Shown here: piece after piece, positions 16,577 through 23,794 of the stretch
Layout: the number at the start of each line of letters is the position of its first letter
Numbering within the stretch: the first letter of the stretch is position 1
From: SG8-30 sp964406445
Lineage (GTDB): Bacteria > Pseudomonadota > Gammaproteobacteria > Steroidobacterales > Steroidobacteraceae
Direction: 5' to 3'
DNA: 37,987 bases
Assembly (NCBI GenBank): GCA_964406445.1
Contig: CAYORU010000033.1
Span: 1-37,987, forward strand
Made by a program: the position numbers and the translations under genes
Notes under the pieces: generated by a model
Told to the model about the DNA's origin: nothing
What the model saw: only the letters and a program-made list of their open reading frames with translations
Databases searched by the model: none

Positions 16577-17479
16577 ATGAACCGTGCGCTCGCACCGATC
16601 CTGCTCGCCGTCATCGCCGCCGCCGCGGCACCCGCGGCGCTCGCGACGAAGCCGAAGCCGCTGCCGATCGACCTCGACGACCCGCAGGGCGTCATGACGG
16701 CCAACCGCAAGATCCAGTGCTCGACCCAGGACGGCGTGCCCGTCACCTACTGGTGGCACGGAGACATGTACAGCCGGGTGCAGGGCGAGCGCGACCGCCT
16801 GCTGTTCAAGGTCCAGGGCATGAACACGCGCCAGTGCGCCACCGTCACCGACCCGCAGAAGGGCACCGGCTACAAGCTGGTGTCCAGGGAGATCCTCCTG
16901 TACCTGGACCCGCAGACCGGCGAGGTCGCGCGGCGCTGGAAGAATCCCTGGACCGGCGCGGAGGTCGACGTGCTGCACGTCGCCAACGACCCCGTGAATT
17001 TCACCTCCTGGCCGGTCGGCCGGGACGGCAAGCCGGTCGCCTGGACCGCCACCACGCACGGCAAGCGCTGGTGGAACACGACCACCTTCCCGCTCTTCTA
17101 CCAGAACCCGCTGGGCGGCGATTACCAGAAGTACGTGGGCGGGTTCTACCACGCGACCGAGATGTTCAACTTCATGGGCGACGTCGACAGCCTGCTCGAT
17201 CCGCGCCGCCACACCGCGGAAGTGCAGGTCGGCTGGGTGCGCGTGTCGAGCTGGCTGCCCTGGATGGAGATGGGTGGGCGCGAGGGCAGCGTCTACTTCC
17301 ACACCGCGGGCGTGAAGCTGGCGAGCTTCGACGAGCTGCCGGCGGTCATGAAGGACGAGATCGCGGCCAGCTATCCGGAGTACGTCACGCCGCCGCCGCT
17401 CGACGACGCGCGCCCCAACGAGACCAGCTGGACCTACTTCAAGAAGAAGGTGCAGCCGCAGTCCGGCGGAGGCCACTGA
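16577..17479 (+). CDS. DUF1838 family exported protein
   Basis: A 300-residue protein with a cleavable signal peptide (MNRALAPILLAVIAAAAAPAALA). The mature part matches the DUF1838 family: DLDDPQGVMTANRKIQCSTQDGVPVTYWWHGDMYSRV near the start, a conserved middle YQNPLGGDYQKYVGGFYHATEMFNF, and WVRVSSWLPWMEMGGREGSVYFHTAG near the end. The function is unknown; the many Trp and Tyr residues and export suggest a periplasmic binding or enzymatic role (inference). GGGGAG before the ATG is a good ribosome site. It is followed in the same direction by a Rid-family gene (51-base gap) and a lipoprotein methyltransferase gene. Confidence 0.85.
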   Translation: MNRALAPILLAVIAAAAAPAALATKPKPLPIDLDDPQGVMTANRKIQCSTQDGVPVTYWWHGDMYSRVQGERDRLLFKVQGMNTRQCATVTDPQKGTGYKLVSREILLYLDPQTGEVARRWKNPWTGAEVDVLHVANDPVNFTSWPVGRDGKPVAWTATTHGKRWWNTTTFPLFYQNPLGGDYQKYVGGFYHATEMFNFMGDVDSLLDPRRHTAEVQVGWVRVSSWLPWMEMGGREGSVYFHTAGVKLASFDELPAVMKDEIAASYPEYVTPPPLDDARPNETSWTYFKKKVQPQSGGGH

Positions 17480-17530
17480 AGATGGGCGGCCCCGCCACGG
17501 TGGCGCCCAGGCGTCCCTAGGCAGGTCGCG

Positions 17531-17944
17531 ATGGCGCGCTGGGACCAGGTCGTCCGGGTCAACCGCGAGATCGAGGAGCGGTTCAACCTGAGCGCGGCCG
17601 TGCGCTCGAACGGCACGCTGTACCTCTCCGGGCTGACCTCCATCGATCCCGGCATGCAGGTGATCGGCGCCGGCGACATGGAGGCCCAGCTGCGGCAGGT
17701 CTACGTCCGGCTCGAGCAGGCGCTCGCCGCGGCCGGCTGCACCCTCGAGCACGTCGTGAGCGAGACCGCCTACACGACCGACATCGAGGCGCTCGCCCAC
17801 GCGGCGCACGTGCGCGACGCGTTCTATGCCCGCGCCGGCGCCGCGCCGCCGGCCGCGACGGCGGTCGAGGTGCGCCGCCTGTTCTTCCCCGACGCGCTGC
17901 TCGAGCTCACCGCGACCGCCGAGCTGCCCACCCCGGAATCCTGA
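17531..17944 (+). CDS. Rid family protein lacking the deaminase arginine
   Basis: A 137-residue YjgF/YER057c/UK114 (Rid) protein: AVRSNGTLYLSGLTSIDPGMQVIG, DMEAQLRQVYVRLEQALAAAGCTLEHVVSETAYTTDIE and the end AVEVRRLFFPDALLELTATAEL. RidA enzymes hydrolyse reactive 2-aminoacrylate-type imines with an arginine in the motif PAR[ST]. Here that stretch reads PPAATAVEV, with Ala109 at the arginine position. This fits the Rid groups without imine deaminase activity, so the true role is unknown. It lies 11 bases before the lipoprotein methyltransferase gene, so the two are probably co-transcribed. Confidence 0.88.
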   Translation: MARWDQVVRVNREIEERFNLSAAVRSNGTLYLSGLTSIDPGMQVIGAGDMEAQLRQVYVRLEQALAAAGCTLEHVVSETAYTTDIEALAHAAHVRDAFYARAGAAPPAATAVEVRRLFFPDALLELTATAELPTPES

Positions 17945-17955
17945 AGGAGACCCGC

Positions 17956-18828
17956 ATGCGACCCTCGCTCCTGCCGGCCCTCGCGGCCACCGCCTCGCTG
18001 CTCGTCGGCTGTGCCGCCGCGCCGACTTCCGCGCCGCCGGCCGGCCCGCCGGCCGCCACGGCCGAGGAGACCGCCGCGCTGATCGACGCGGCGATCGCGG
18101 GCGACCACCGGTCCGAGGCGCACCGCGCGCGCGACGCGTGGCGGCACCCGAAGGAAACGCTGATGTTCTTCGGCCTCAGGGCCGACATGACCGTCATGGA
18201 GATCTGGCCCGGCGCGAACGGCTGGTACGCCGAGATCCTCGCGCCGGTGCTCGGCGGGCGCGGGAAGTACCTGGCGGCGCAGTGGGATCCGGCCTCCGAC
18301 AGCCAGTTCGTGCAGGACGGGTTGAAGGCCTTCCGCGCCAAGCTCGACGCGCGTCCGGACGTCTACGGCAAGGCCGAGGTCGTCGCGCTGCATTACCCGG
18401 GGGCGATGACGCCCGTCCCGCCGGGCACGGTCGACATGGTCCTCACCTTCCGCAACATCCACAACTGGATGCCCCGCGACGCGGCGCGCCCGATGCTCGA
18501 GGCCATGTACGCGGCGCTGAAGCCGGGCGGGATCCTCGGCGTCGTCGAGCACCGCGCCGCGCCGGACGGGCCGCCGCAGGACCCGAAGGCGCGCTCCGGC
18601 TACGTGCGCGAGGACTACGCGATCGAGCTGGTCACGAGCGTGGGCTTCGAGCTCGACGGCTCGAGCGAGGTCAACGCCAACCCGAAGGACACGCGGGATT
18701 ACGACCAGGGCGTCTGGACGCTGCCGCCGACGCTGCGCCTCGGCGAGCAGGACCGCGACAAGTACCTGGCGATCGGCGAGAGCGACCGCTTCACGCTGCG
18801 CTTCCGCAAGCCGCCCGCGGCGAAGTGA
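17956..18828 (+). CDS. Lipoprotein with class I SAM methyltransferase fold
   Basis: A 290-residue protein with an N-terminal lipoprotein signal (MRPSLLPALAATASLLVGCAAAP, lipobox LVGC, Cys about 19). The rest has a methyltransferase-like fold: motif I equivalent VMEIWPGANGWYAEILAPVLGGRGKYLAAQWDP, then VDMVLTFRNIHNWMPRDAARPMLEAMYAALKPGGILGVVEHRA and a closing strand region. Such exported methyltransferase-like proteins are found in several proteobacteria. SAM is not known in the periplasm, so a non-methyltransferase role is possible. AAGGAG precedes the ATG. It follows the Rid gene by 11 bases and converges on the helicase gene. Confidence 0.87.
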   Translation: MRPSLLPALAATASLLVGCAAAPTSAPPAGPPAATAEETAALIDAAIAGDHRSEAHRARDAWRHPKETLMFFGLRADMTVMEIWPGANGWYAEILAPVLGGRGKYLAAQWDPASDSQFVQDGLKAFRAKLDARPDVYGKAEVVALHYPGAMTPVPPGTVDMVLTFRNIHNWMPRDAARPMLEAMYAALKPGGILGVVEHRAAPDGPPQDPKARSGYVREDYAIELVTSVGFELDGSSEVNANPKDTRDYDQGVWTLPPTLRLGEQDRDKYLAIGESDRFTLRFRKPPAAK

Positions 18829-18847
18829 CCGGGCGCCCCCGCGCCCC

Positions 18848-20923
18848 TCACCACATCCCGCGCAGACGCACGGCCACATCCACGGCGGCGCCGGCGGCCG
18901 CCGCGACCGGCTCGGGCGGCGGCGCGGCACCGAAGCTGCCGCGCTCGAGGGTGGCGAGCACGGTGTCGGTCAGGAACCTGCTCCGCGCGCCGTACACGTG
19001 CGCGTCGCCGCGTCGCGACTGCTGGGTCACGTAGTAGCGCTGCGGCTCGACCAGGTGCAGCTCGTCGCGCGCGCGGGTCATCGCGACGTACAGCAGGCGG
19101 CGCTCTTCCTCCAGCTGCTCCTCGCGGCCGGCGGCGAACTCCGAGGGGAAGTTGCCGTCGGCCACGTTCAGCACGTAGACCGCGTCCCACTCCTGGCCCT
19201 TGGCCGAGTGCACGGTCGAGAGCACGAGGTAGTCCTCATCGAGCAGCGGCGGGCCGGCGAGGTCGCCCGTGGCCTGCGGCGGGTCGAGCGTCAGCTCGGT
19301 CAGGAACCTCTCGAGGCTCGGGAACTGCCCGGCGACCTGCTCCAGCATGTCGAGGTCGCCGCCGCGCACGCCCGCCGAGTCGTAGCGCTGCTCCATCACC
19401 GGCTGGTACCAGCGGCGCGCCCGCTCCACCGGCGCCGGCCACGGCGCGCCCGGCGCAGCCAGTTCCGCCATCAGAGCGGCGAACCCGGGCCAGGCCTCGC
19501 GGGCGGCCGGCGGCGCGCGGAAGCGCGCGAGCGCGCCGAGCGCATGGCCCGCGGCCGCGATCTCGGCGACGCAGCGCTCTGCGTTGACCGGGCCCATGCC
19601 CGGGAGAAGCTGCAGCACGCGGAAGGCTGCGATGCCGTTCTTCGGGTTGTCGGCCCAGCGCAGCACGGCCAGCAGGTCCTTCACGTGGGCCGCCTCGAGG
19701 AACCGCAAGCCGCCGTACTTGACGTAGGGGATGTTGCGCCGCATCAGCTCGAGCTCGAGGCCGTCGCTGTGGTGGGAACTCCTGAACAGCACCGCCTGCC
19801 GGCGCAGCGCGACGCCCGCCTCGCGCGCCTCCAGCACCCGCTCGACCACGTACAGCGCCTGGCCGCGGTCGTCGAGCACCGTGACCAGCCGCGGAAGCGC
19901 CCCGCCGCCGCGCTCGGCGACGAGCCGCTTCTCGAACTGGCGCGCGCCCCCGGCGATCAGCGCGTTCGCGGCGTCGAGCACCGGCTGGGTGGAGCGGTAG
20001 TTGACCTCGAGCTTCACCACCGCGGCGGCGGGCGAGAAGCGGCCGGGGAACTCGAGGATGTTGTCCACCTTCGCCGCGCGGAACGAGTAGATCGCCTGGG
20101 CGTCGTCCCCGACCACCGTCAGGCCGCGGCCGTCGGGCTTGAGCGCGAGCAGGATGCCGGCCTGCAGCGCGTTGGTGTCCTGGTACTCGTCCACGAGCAC
20201 GTGGTCGAAGCCCGCGCCGACCCGGGCGGCGAGCGCGGGCTCGCCCATCATGGCGTGCCACCACAGCAGCAGGTCGTCGTAGTCGAGCACGCCGTTCGCC
20301 TGCTTGCGCTCGACGTAGCCGCGGAACAGCGCGCGCAGCTCGGGCTCCCACTCGGCGCACCAGGGGAATCCGTCGCGCAGCACCTCCCCGAGTTCGCGGC
20401 CGCCGTTGACCCGGTGCGAGTAGATCGCGAGGCAGGTGTCCTTGCGCGGGAAGCGCCGCTCCTGTCGCGAGTGGCCGGCCTCGTGGCGCAGCAGGTCGAG
20501 CAGGTCCGCGGCGTCGCCGCGGTCGATCACGCTGAAGCCGGGCTCGAGCCCGACGGCGGCCGCGTGCTGCCGCAGCAAGCGGTTCGCGACGGAGTGGAAG
20601 GTGCCCGACCAGGGCAGCCTGAAGGCCGCACGCGAGCCACCGCCGCGCGCGCCCCGCAGCGCCTCGGCCACGATCGACTCGGCGCGGCGGGTCATCTCCT
20701 CGGCGGCGCGCCTCGTGAAGGTCAGCAGCAGGATCCGCGCCGGATCGGCGCCCTCCAGCACGAGGTGCGCGACGCGGTGGGCGAGCGTGCTGGTCTTGCC
20801 GGTGCCGGCGCCGGCGATCACGAGCAGCGGCCCGGCGTCGTAGCGGCCGTCGGCGCGGCGGCCGCCGTAGGTGGCGGCGGCGCGCTGCGCATCGTTCAGG
20901 CTGGCGTGGGCGGCGGCCGGCAT
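18848..20923 (-). CDS. UvrD/Rep-type ATP-dependent DNA helicase (SF1A)
   Basis: A 691-residue superfamily 1A helicase. Motifs in order: Q-motif region SLNDAQRAAA, Walker A GAGTGKTSTL (residues 38-47), Ia LLLTFTRRAAEEM, II VDEYQDTN (about 240-247), III VVGDDAQAIYSFRAA, IV VKLEVNYRSTQ, V TVHSAKGQEWDAVYV and VI YVAMTRARDELHLV. All catalytic residues are present. It unwinds DNA 3'-5' with ATP hydrolysis; it resembles UvrD/PcrA more than RecB or AddA and lacks an extra nuclease domain. The ATG at 20923 puts the Q-motif at the usual distance; longer in-frame starts add atypical sequence overlapping the next promoter. A LexA-like box lies 21-36 bases upstream. Confidence 0.93.
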   Translation of the reverse strand: MPAAAHASLNDAQRAAATYGGRRADGRYDAGPLLVIAGAGTGKTSTLAHRVAHLVLEGADPARILLLTFTRRAAEEMTRRAESIVAEALRGARGGGSRAAFRLPWSGTFHSVANRLLRQHAAAVGLEPGFSVIDRGDAADLLDLLRHEAGHSRQERRFPRKDTCLAIYSHRVNGGRELGEVLRDGFPWCAEWEPELRALFRGYVERKQANGVLDYDDLLLWWHAMMGEPALAARVGAGFDHVLVDEYQDTNALQAGILLALKPDGRGLTVVGDDAQAIYSFRAAKVDNILEFPGRFSPAAAVVKLEVNYRSTQPVLDAANALIAGGARQFEKRLVAERGGGALPRLVTVLDDRGQALYVVERVLEAREAGVALRRQAVLFRSSHHSDGLELELMRRNIPYVKYGGLRFLEAAHVKDLLAVLRWADNPKNGIAAFRVLQLLPGMGPVNAERCVAEIAAAGHALGALARFRAPPAAREAWPGFAALMAELAAPGAPWPAPVERARRWYQPVMEQRYDSAGVRGGDLDMLEQVAGQFPSLERFLTELTLDPPQATGDLAGPPLLDEDYLVLSTVHSAKGQEWDAVYVLNVADGNFPSEFAAGREEQLEEERRLLYVAMTRARDELHLVEPQRYYVTQQSRRGDAHVYGARSRFLTDTVLATLERGSFGAAPPPEPVAAAAGAAVDVAVRLRGMW

Positions 20924-20943
20924 CGCCGCAGTGTAGCCTCCGG

Positions 20944-20959
20944 CTGTATATGCATCCAG
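20944..20959 (-). promoter_or_regulatory. LexA (SOS) box upstream of the helicase gene
   Basis: CTGTATATGCATCCAG fits the CTG-N10-CAG pattern of Escherichia-type LexA boxes and, as I recall that sequence, differs at three bases from the E. coli uvrD box (CTGTATATATACCCAG). It lies in the 91-base divergent region between the helicase and the peroxidase-like gene, 21-36 bases before the helicase ATG. A -10-like TATACA on the minus strand overlaps the box, the usual layout for repression. Confidence 0.7.
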
Positions 20960-21014
20960 TTCATTCGCGGGTCCGCATCGGTCACTGTGTCGCCGCCCCC
21001 GCCGGAGACCCGCG

Positions 21015-21611
21015 ATGCCGAGGAAGAAGAAGTCCGCCCAGCCAGGCCACGTCACCGCGCTCGCGATCCGCACCCCGCCCCGGTCGCGGCTCGACCCCGA
21101 CATGCAGAAGTACTTCGCGGTCTGCGAGGAGAAGATCCGGCACGTGCCGAACGTGCTGCTCGCCTACAGCGCGCACGGCGCGAAGCTGCGCAACATGGCC
21201 AGCTTCTACAACGAGCTGATGCTCGGCGAATCGCCGCTCAGCAAGCTCGAGCGCGAGATGATCGCGGTGGTCGTCTCCTGCGCGAACCACTGCTACTACT
21301 GCCTGGTCGCGCACGGCGCCGCGGTGCGCCAGCTCTCCGGCGACCCGGTCCTCGGCGAGCTGCTCGCGATGAACTATCGCGCGGCTGACCTCCCGCCGCG
21401 CCACCGCGCGATGCTCGACTTCGCCCACAAGCTCACCGTCGCCCAGCGCGACGTCGGCGAGGCCGACCGGCAGGCGCTGCGCGACGCGGGCTTCTCGGAG
21501 GAGGCGATCTGGGACATCGCCGAGGTCGCCGCGTTCTTCAACTTCACCAACCGGCTCGCCACGGCGACGGACATGATGCCGAACGAGCTCTACCACGCCC
21601 AGGCGCGCTGA
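21015..21611 (+). CDS. AhpD-like / carboxymuconolactone decarboxylase family peroxidase-related protein
   Basis: A 198-residue all-helical protein of the AhpD/CMD superfamily, close to the uncharacterised peroxidase-related group. The active-site pattern is E81...C93-Y-Y-C96...H100 (EMIAVVVSCANHCYYCLVAHGAAV), the thiol pair and proton-relay residues used by AhpD to reduce peroxidases. Before it is PNVLLAYSAHGAKLRNMASFYNELMLGESPLSKLER, and after it DLPPRHRAMLDFAHKLT and the closing FFNFTNRLATATDMMPNELYH. GGAG precedes the ATG. It is divergent from the helicase, so the LexA box could affect it too. Its stop abuts the stop of the next, convergent gene (shared palindrome TGATCA). Confidence 0.9.
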   Translation: MPRKKKSAQPGHVTALAIRTPPRSRLDPDMQKYFAVCEEKIRHVPNVLLAYSAHGAKLRNMASFYNELMLGESPLSKLEREMIAVVVSCANHCYYCLVAHGAAVRQLSGDPVLGELLAMNYRAADLPPRHRAMLDFAHKLTVAQRDVGEADRQALRDAGFSEEAIWDIAEVAAFFNFTNRLATATDMMPNELYHAQAR

Positions 21612-22142
21612 TCAGGCGATGCCGAGCGCGGCGAGCAGCGCGGCGGCGGCGCGCGGCGCAAAGCCCCCGAGGACGACCGTGCGATCGATCGGCAACGGTC
21701 CGTAGAGGGCCACCGCCCCGGTATCCGCGCGCACGACGGGCTCCGCATGGCCGGGGTGGCGCCGACCCGAGGCGCGCCGCGCAGCGGCCCGCGCCGCGAG
21801 CACGCGCGGCGACGCGGTGCAGGCCACCTGCGCGAGGCTCGCGCCGTGGCGCCGGGCCAGCGCCTCGATCGCCGGCCAGTGCGCGCGGCGGAAGTTGCCC
21901 TCGAGGATCAGCGGCCGGGCCCGGTGCAGGACCTCGCCGGCCGCGGCGTACTGGCGGGCGAAGGCGGCCTCGCTCAGGCGGCGGGACCAGTCCGCGTCGC
22001 CCGTTCCCCAGGCGTCGAGCAAGCCTTCCTTGAAGTCGTCCTTGGCCAGCAGGGCCCAGCCGAGCCGCCGCGCGAGCCGGCCGGCGAGGCGGGTCTTGCC
22101 GCTGCCGGGCGGTCCGCTGATCACGAGCAGCGTGGGCGGCAT
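21612..22142 (-). CDS. Small P-loop kinase-like ATPase
   Basis: A 176-residue protein starting MPPTLLVISGPPGSGKTRLAGRLARRLGW; Walker A GPPGSGKT is at residues 10-17. It continues LLAKDDFKEGLLDAWG, a gluconate/shikimate-kinase-like layout in which the DD pair would follow strand two, and has the strand PLILEGNFRRAHWPAIEALARRHG. The segment ARAAARRASGRRHPGH resembles an arginine-rich lid. It is a nucleoside/small-molecule kinase-like member of the AAA_33 group; the substrate is unknown. An in-frame ATG at 22217 would add an unrelated 25-residue extension overlapping the Nudix gene, so I chose 22142. Confidence 0.8.
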   Translation of the reverse strand: MPPTLLVISGPPGSGKTRLAGRLARRLGWALLAKDDFKEGLLDAWGTGDADWSRRLSEAAFARQYAAAGEVLHRARPLILEGNFRRAHWPAIEALARRHGASLAQVACTASPRVLAARAAARRASGRRHPGHAEPVVRADTGAVALYGPLPIDRTVVLGGFAPRAAAALLAALGIA

Positions 22143-22197
22143 GACCTGATTGTAGCCCGGCCGGCTATGATCGCCGCTGGCCCGCCCGGCGAGAATC

Positions 22198-22713
22198 ATG
22201 GACAGGCAGCGCTGCACCGGCAGGATCGTCTCCTTCAGCGTCGAACGCGTGACGCTGCCGAACGGCGAGCAGGCCGAGTTCGACGTCGTCCGCCACCCTG
22301 GCGGCTCGGCCGTGGTCGCGCTCGACGATCGCGGGCAGGTCTGCCTGCTGCGCCAGTACCGTCACGTGGCCGGAGACTGGCTGTGGGAACTGCCGGGCGG
22401 CAAGCACGATGCCGGGGAGCCGCCCGAGTCGACCGCGCGGCGCGAGCTCGCGGAGGAAGCGGGCGTCGATGCCGAGGACTGGGCCGGGCTCGGCACGGTG
22501 GTCAGCTCGCCCGGCGTGTTCACCGAGGTCGTTCACCTGTACCTCGCCCGGGGACTCTCCCCGGCGGTCGCGGCGCGGGAGCATGGCGAGCTGTTCGAGA
22601 CCCACTGGGTCCCGCTCGACGAGGCCGTCGCCCGCGCGTTGTCCGGCGAAATCTCCGACGGCAAGACGGTCATCGGGCTGCTGCGCGCGGCCCACGCCAT
22701 CCGGTTGACATAG
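22198..22713 (+). CDS. Nudix hydrolase (ADP-ribose pyrophosphatase-like)
   Basis: A 171-residue Nudix protein. The Nudix box (residues 68-90, GKHDAGEPPESTARRELAEEAGV) has the metal-binding REXXEE core. The preceding strand region QVCLLRQYRHVAGDWLWELPGG and the later VVSSPGVFTEVVHLYLARGL are typical of ADP-ribose/NDP-sugar pyrophosphatases (NudF-like). Such enzymes split ADP-ribose to AMP and ribose 5-phosphate in the cytoplasm. It is divergent from the small kinase gene, with 55 bases between the two starts. Confidence 0.92.
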   Translation: MDRQRCTGRIVSFSVERVTLPNGEQAEFDVVRHPGGSAVVALDDRGQVCLLRQYRHVAGDWLWELPGGKHDAGEPPESTARRELAEEAGVDAEDWAGLGTVVSSPGVFTEVVHLYLARGLSPAVAAREHGELFETHWVPLDEAVARALSGEISDGKTVIGLLRAAHAIRLT

Positions 22714-22718
22714 TCGCG

Positions 22719-22736
22719 CCGTGACGGCCGTCACGG
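22719..22736. promoter_or_regulatory. CRP/FNR-type operator candidate 2 (perfect 18-bp palindrome)
   Basis: CCGTGACGGCCGTCACGG is a perfect dyad containing CGTGA-N6-TCACG. It sits six bases after the Nudix stop and 61 bases before the ATG of the 114-residue protein. The centre (22727.5) is 29.5 bases before a -10-like TAGCGT (22757-22762), which would place the site at about -41.5. The same spacing is seen at operator candidate 1. As a hairpin it would lack a loop, so it is less likely to be a terminator. Confidence 0.5.
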
Positions 22737-22796
22737 TGCCTCGCCGGCGCGGCAGGTAGCGTTCCCGACACGGGAATTCCTCCCGGAGTCCGCCCC

Positions 22797-23141
22797 ATGA
22801 CCGGCGAAGACCGCAAGACCGGGCTCGATTCCCTGCGGGACAGCGACGACCTCGAGGCGCAGAGCCGCCCCGCGCCCGGCCCGGGGCGGCCGCGGTCGAG
22901 GGCGGGTTCGACGCCGCTCGAGGTCATGTCGCGCCTGCTCAGCGACGACGGCCTGTCGTACGACGAAGGGCCGGGTCGCGGCGTCCGCCGGATCACGGAG
23001 AATCGCCAGGGACTGCAGAAGGGCTACGATCCCTACGAGAGCGGAATGCTCAGCAAGAAGGACCGGCACCGCAAGCGCGACCTTCGCGCCCTGTCGGCCT
23101 GGATCGCCGCGAAGAAGCGCGCCCGACCCGACGACGAATAG
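22797..23141 (+). CDS. Small hydrophilic hypothetical protein
   Basis: A 114-residue charged protein with no signal peptide or membrane segment. The first half is disordered-looking. The second half has the motif RQGLQKGYDPYESGMLSKKDRHRKRDLRALSAWIAAKKR, which reads like a conserved core (GYDPYESG followed by a basic helix). No named family was recognised. It is probably real: coding composition changes at the ATG, and a palindromic operator candidate precedes it. It converges on the following minus-strand operon with only three bases between stops. Confidence 0.7.
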   Translation: MTGEDRKTGLDSLRDSDDLEAQSRPAPGPGRPRSRAGSTPLEVMSRLLSDDGLSYDEGPGRGVRRITENRQGLQKGYDPYESGMLSKKDRHRKRDLRALSAWIAAKKRARPDDE

Positions 23142-23144
23142 CCC

Positions 23145-23786
23145 TCAGGCCGCGGCGCAGGCGAGCTTGGCGCCGTGGCCGAGCCGGTAGAAGGCCCGCA
23201 GGTCGCGGAACAGCCCGGGATGCCCGTCGGGACCGCGCCCGAGCCAGCGCTTGACGAGCCGGCGGCAATAGCGCGCTGCGAGCCGGTTGGCGTCCGCGTA
23301 GCGCGCCAGCCGCTCGCCGTCGAGGCCCTCCGCGAAGCTCACCCGCTCGAACAGCCGGGCGTGCAGCCGCTCGGCCTCGTCGCCGCAGCCGAGCGGGCAG
23401 AGCACCATCAGCGCCGCGAACTTGTCCACCTCGGCCTGGGTCTCGAGCTCGAGCAGCGACACGCCGCGGCCGCGCGCCGCGCACCAGGCGAGGTACAGCA
23501 GGTGGCTCACGCCCTCGAGCGCGGTGCAGCAGTCCTGCAGGTTGTCGTCGCCGACGCCCTCGAAGGGATCGCGGCGGGCCAGGCGCGCGAGCACGGCGCC
23601 GTCCACGTACAGCGAGACCTCGAGCCCGCCCTCGCCCTCCCGGAGCAGCAGCGCCTCGTCGGTCGCGCCGTCGTGCAGCCATTCGCGCACCAGCGACGCG
23701 TCGGTGACCAGGAACGCGGCCGGGTCGAGCGGCGGCTCGACGTCGTAGATCCGGCCCAGCAGCGCCTGCAGTCGCGCGAGGATCAA
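23145..23786 (-). CDS. Conserved-looking hypothetical protein, second gene of a two-gene operon
   Basis: A 213-residue cytosolic protein of unknown function. It starts from TTG (23786), eight bases after the stop of the upstream gene; no ATG or GTG lies in frame nearby. Notable segments: DVEPPLDPAAFLVTDASLVREWLHDGATDEALLLREGEGGLEVSLYVDG, then GDDNLQDCCTALEGVSHLLYLAWCAARGRGVSLLELETQAEVDKFAAL, and CPLGCGDEAERLHARLFERVSF. Seven or so cysteines are scattered without a clear metal motif. The ordered mix of helices and strands suggests a folded protein. It is probably translationally coupled to the upstream gene at 23795-24421. Confidence 0.75.
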   Translation of the reverse strand: MILARLQALLGRIYDVEPPLDPAAFLVTDASLVREWLHDGATDEALLLREGEGGLEVSLYVDGAVLARLARRDPFEGVGDDNLQDCCTALEGVSHLLYLAWCAARGRGVSLLELETQAEVDKFAALMVLCPLGCGDEAERLHARLFERVSFAEGLDGERLARYADANRLAARYCRRLVKRWLGRGPDGHPGLFRDLRAFYRLGHGAKLACAAA

Positions 23787-23794
23787 GGCCGTGC

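Noticed and set aside
15104..17809. 901-codon minus-strand open frame opposite speA and the DUF1838 gene
   Set aside because: Low-complexity translation with no domains; the plus strand encodes clear SpeA and exported proteins.
20924..21103. N-terminal extension of the helicase to an upstream ATG
   Set aside because: The added 60 residues do not match helicases, overlap the divergent gene, and would place the LexA box inside the coding region.
18998..21388. 796-codon plus-strand open frame opposite the helicase gene
   Set aside because: The minus strand carries all SF1 helicase motifs; the plus frame has no recognisable features.
21609..21614. TGATCA at the junction of two convergent stops as a regulatory palindrome
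   Set aside because: It is explained by two abutting stop codons (TGA and its reverse).
22705..22733. Perfect -35 (TTGACA) at the end of the Nudix gene as a promoter
   Set aside because: No acceptable -10 lies 16-18 bases downstream; the spacing falls in the palindrome. The words also encode the Nudix C-terminus.
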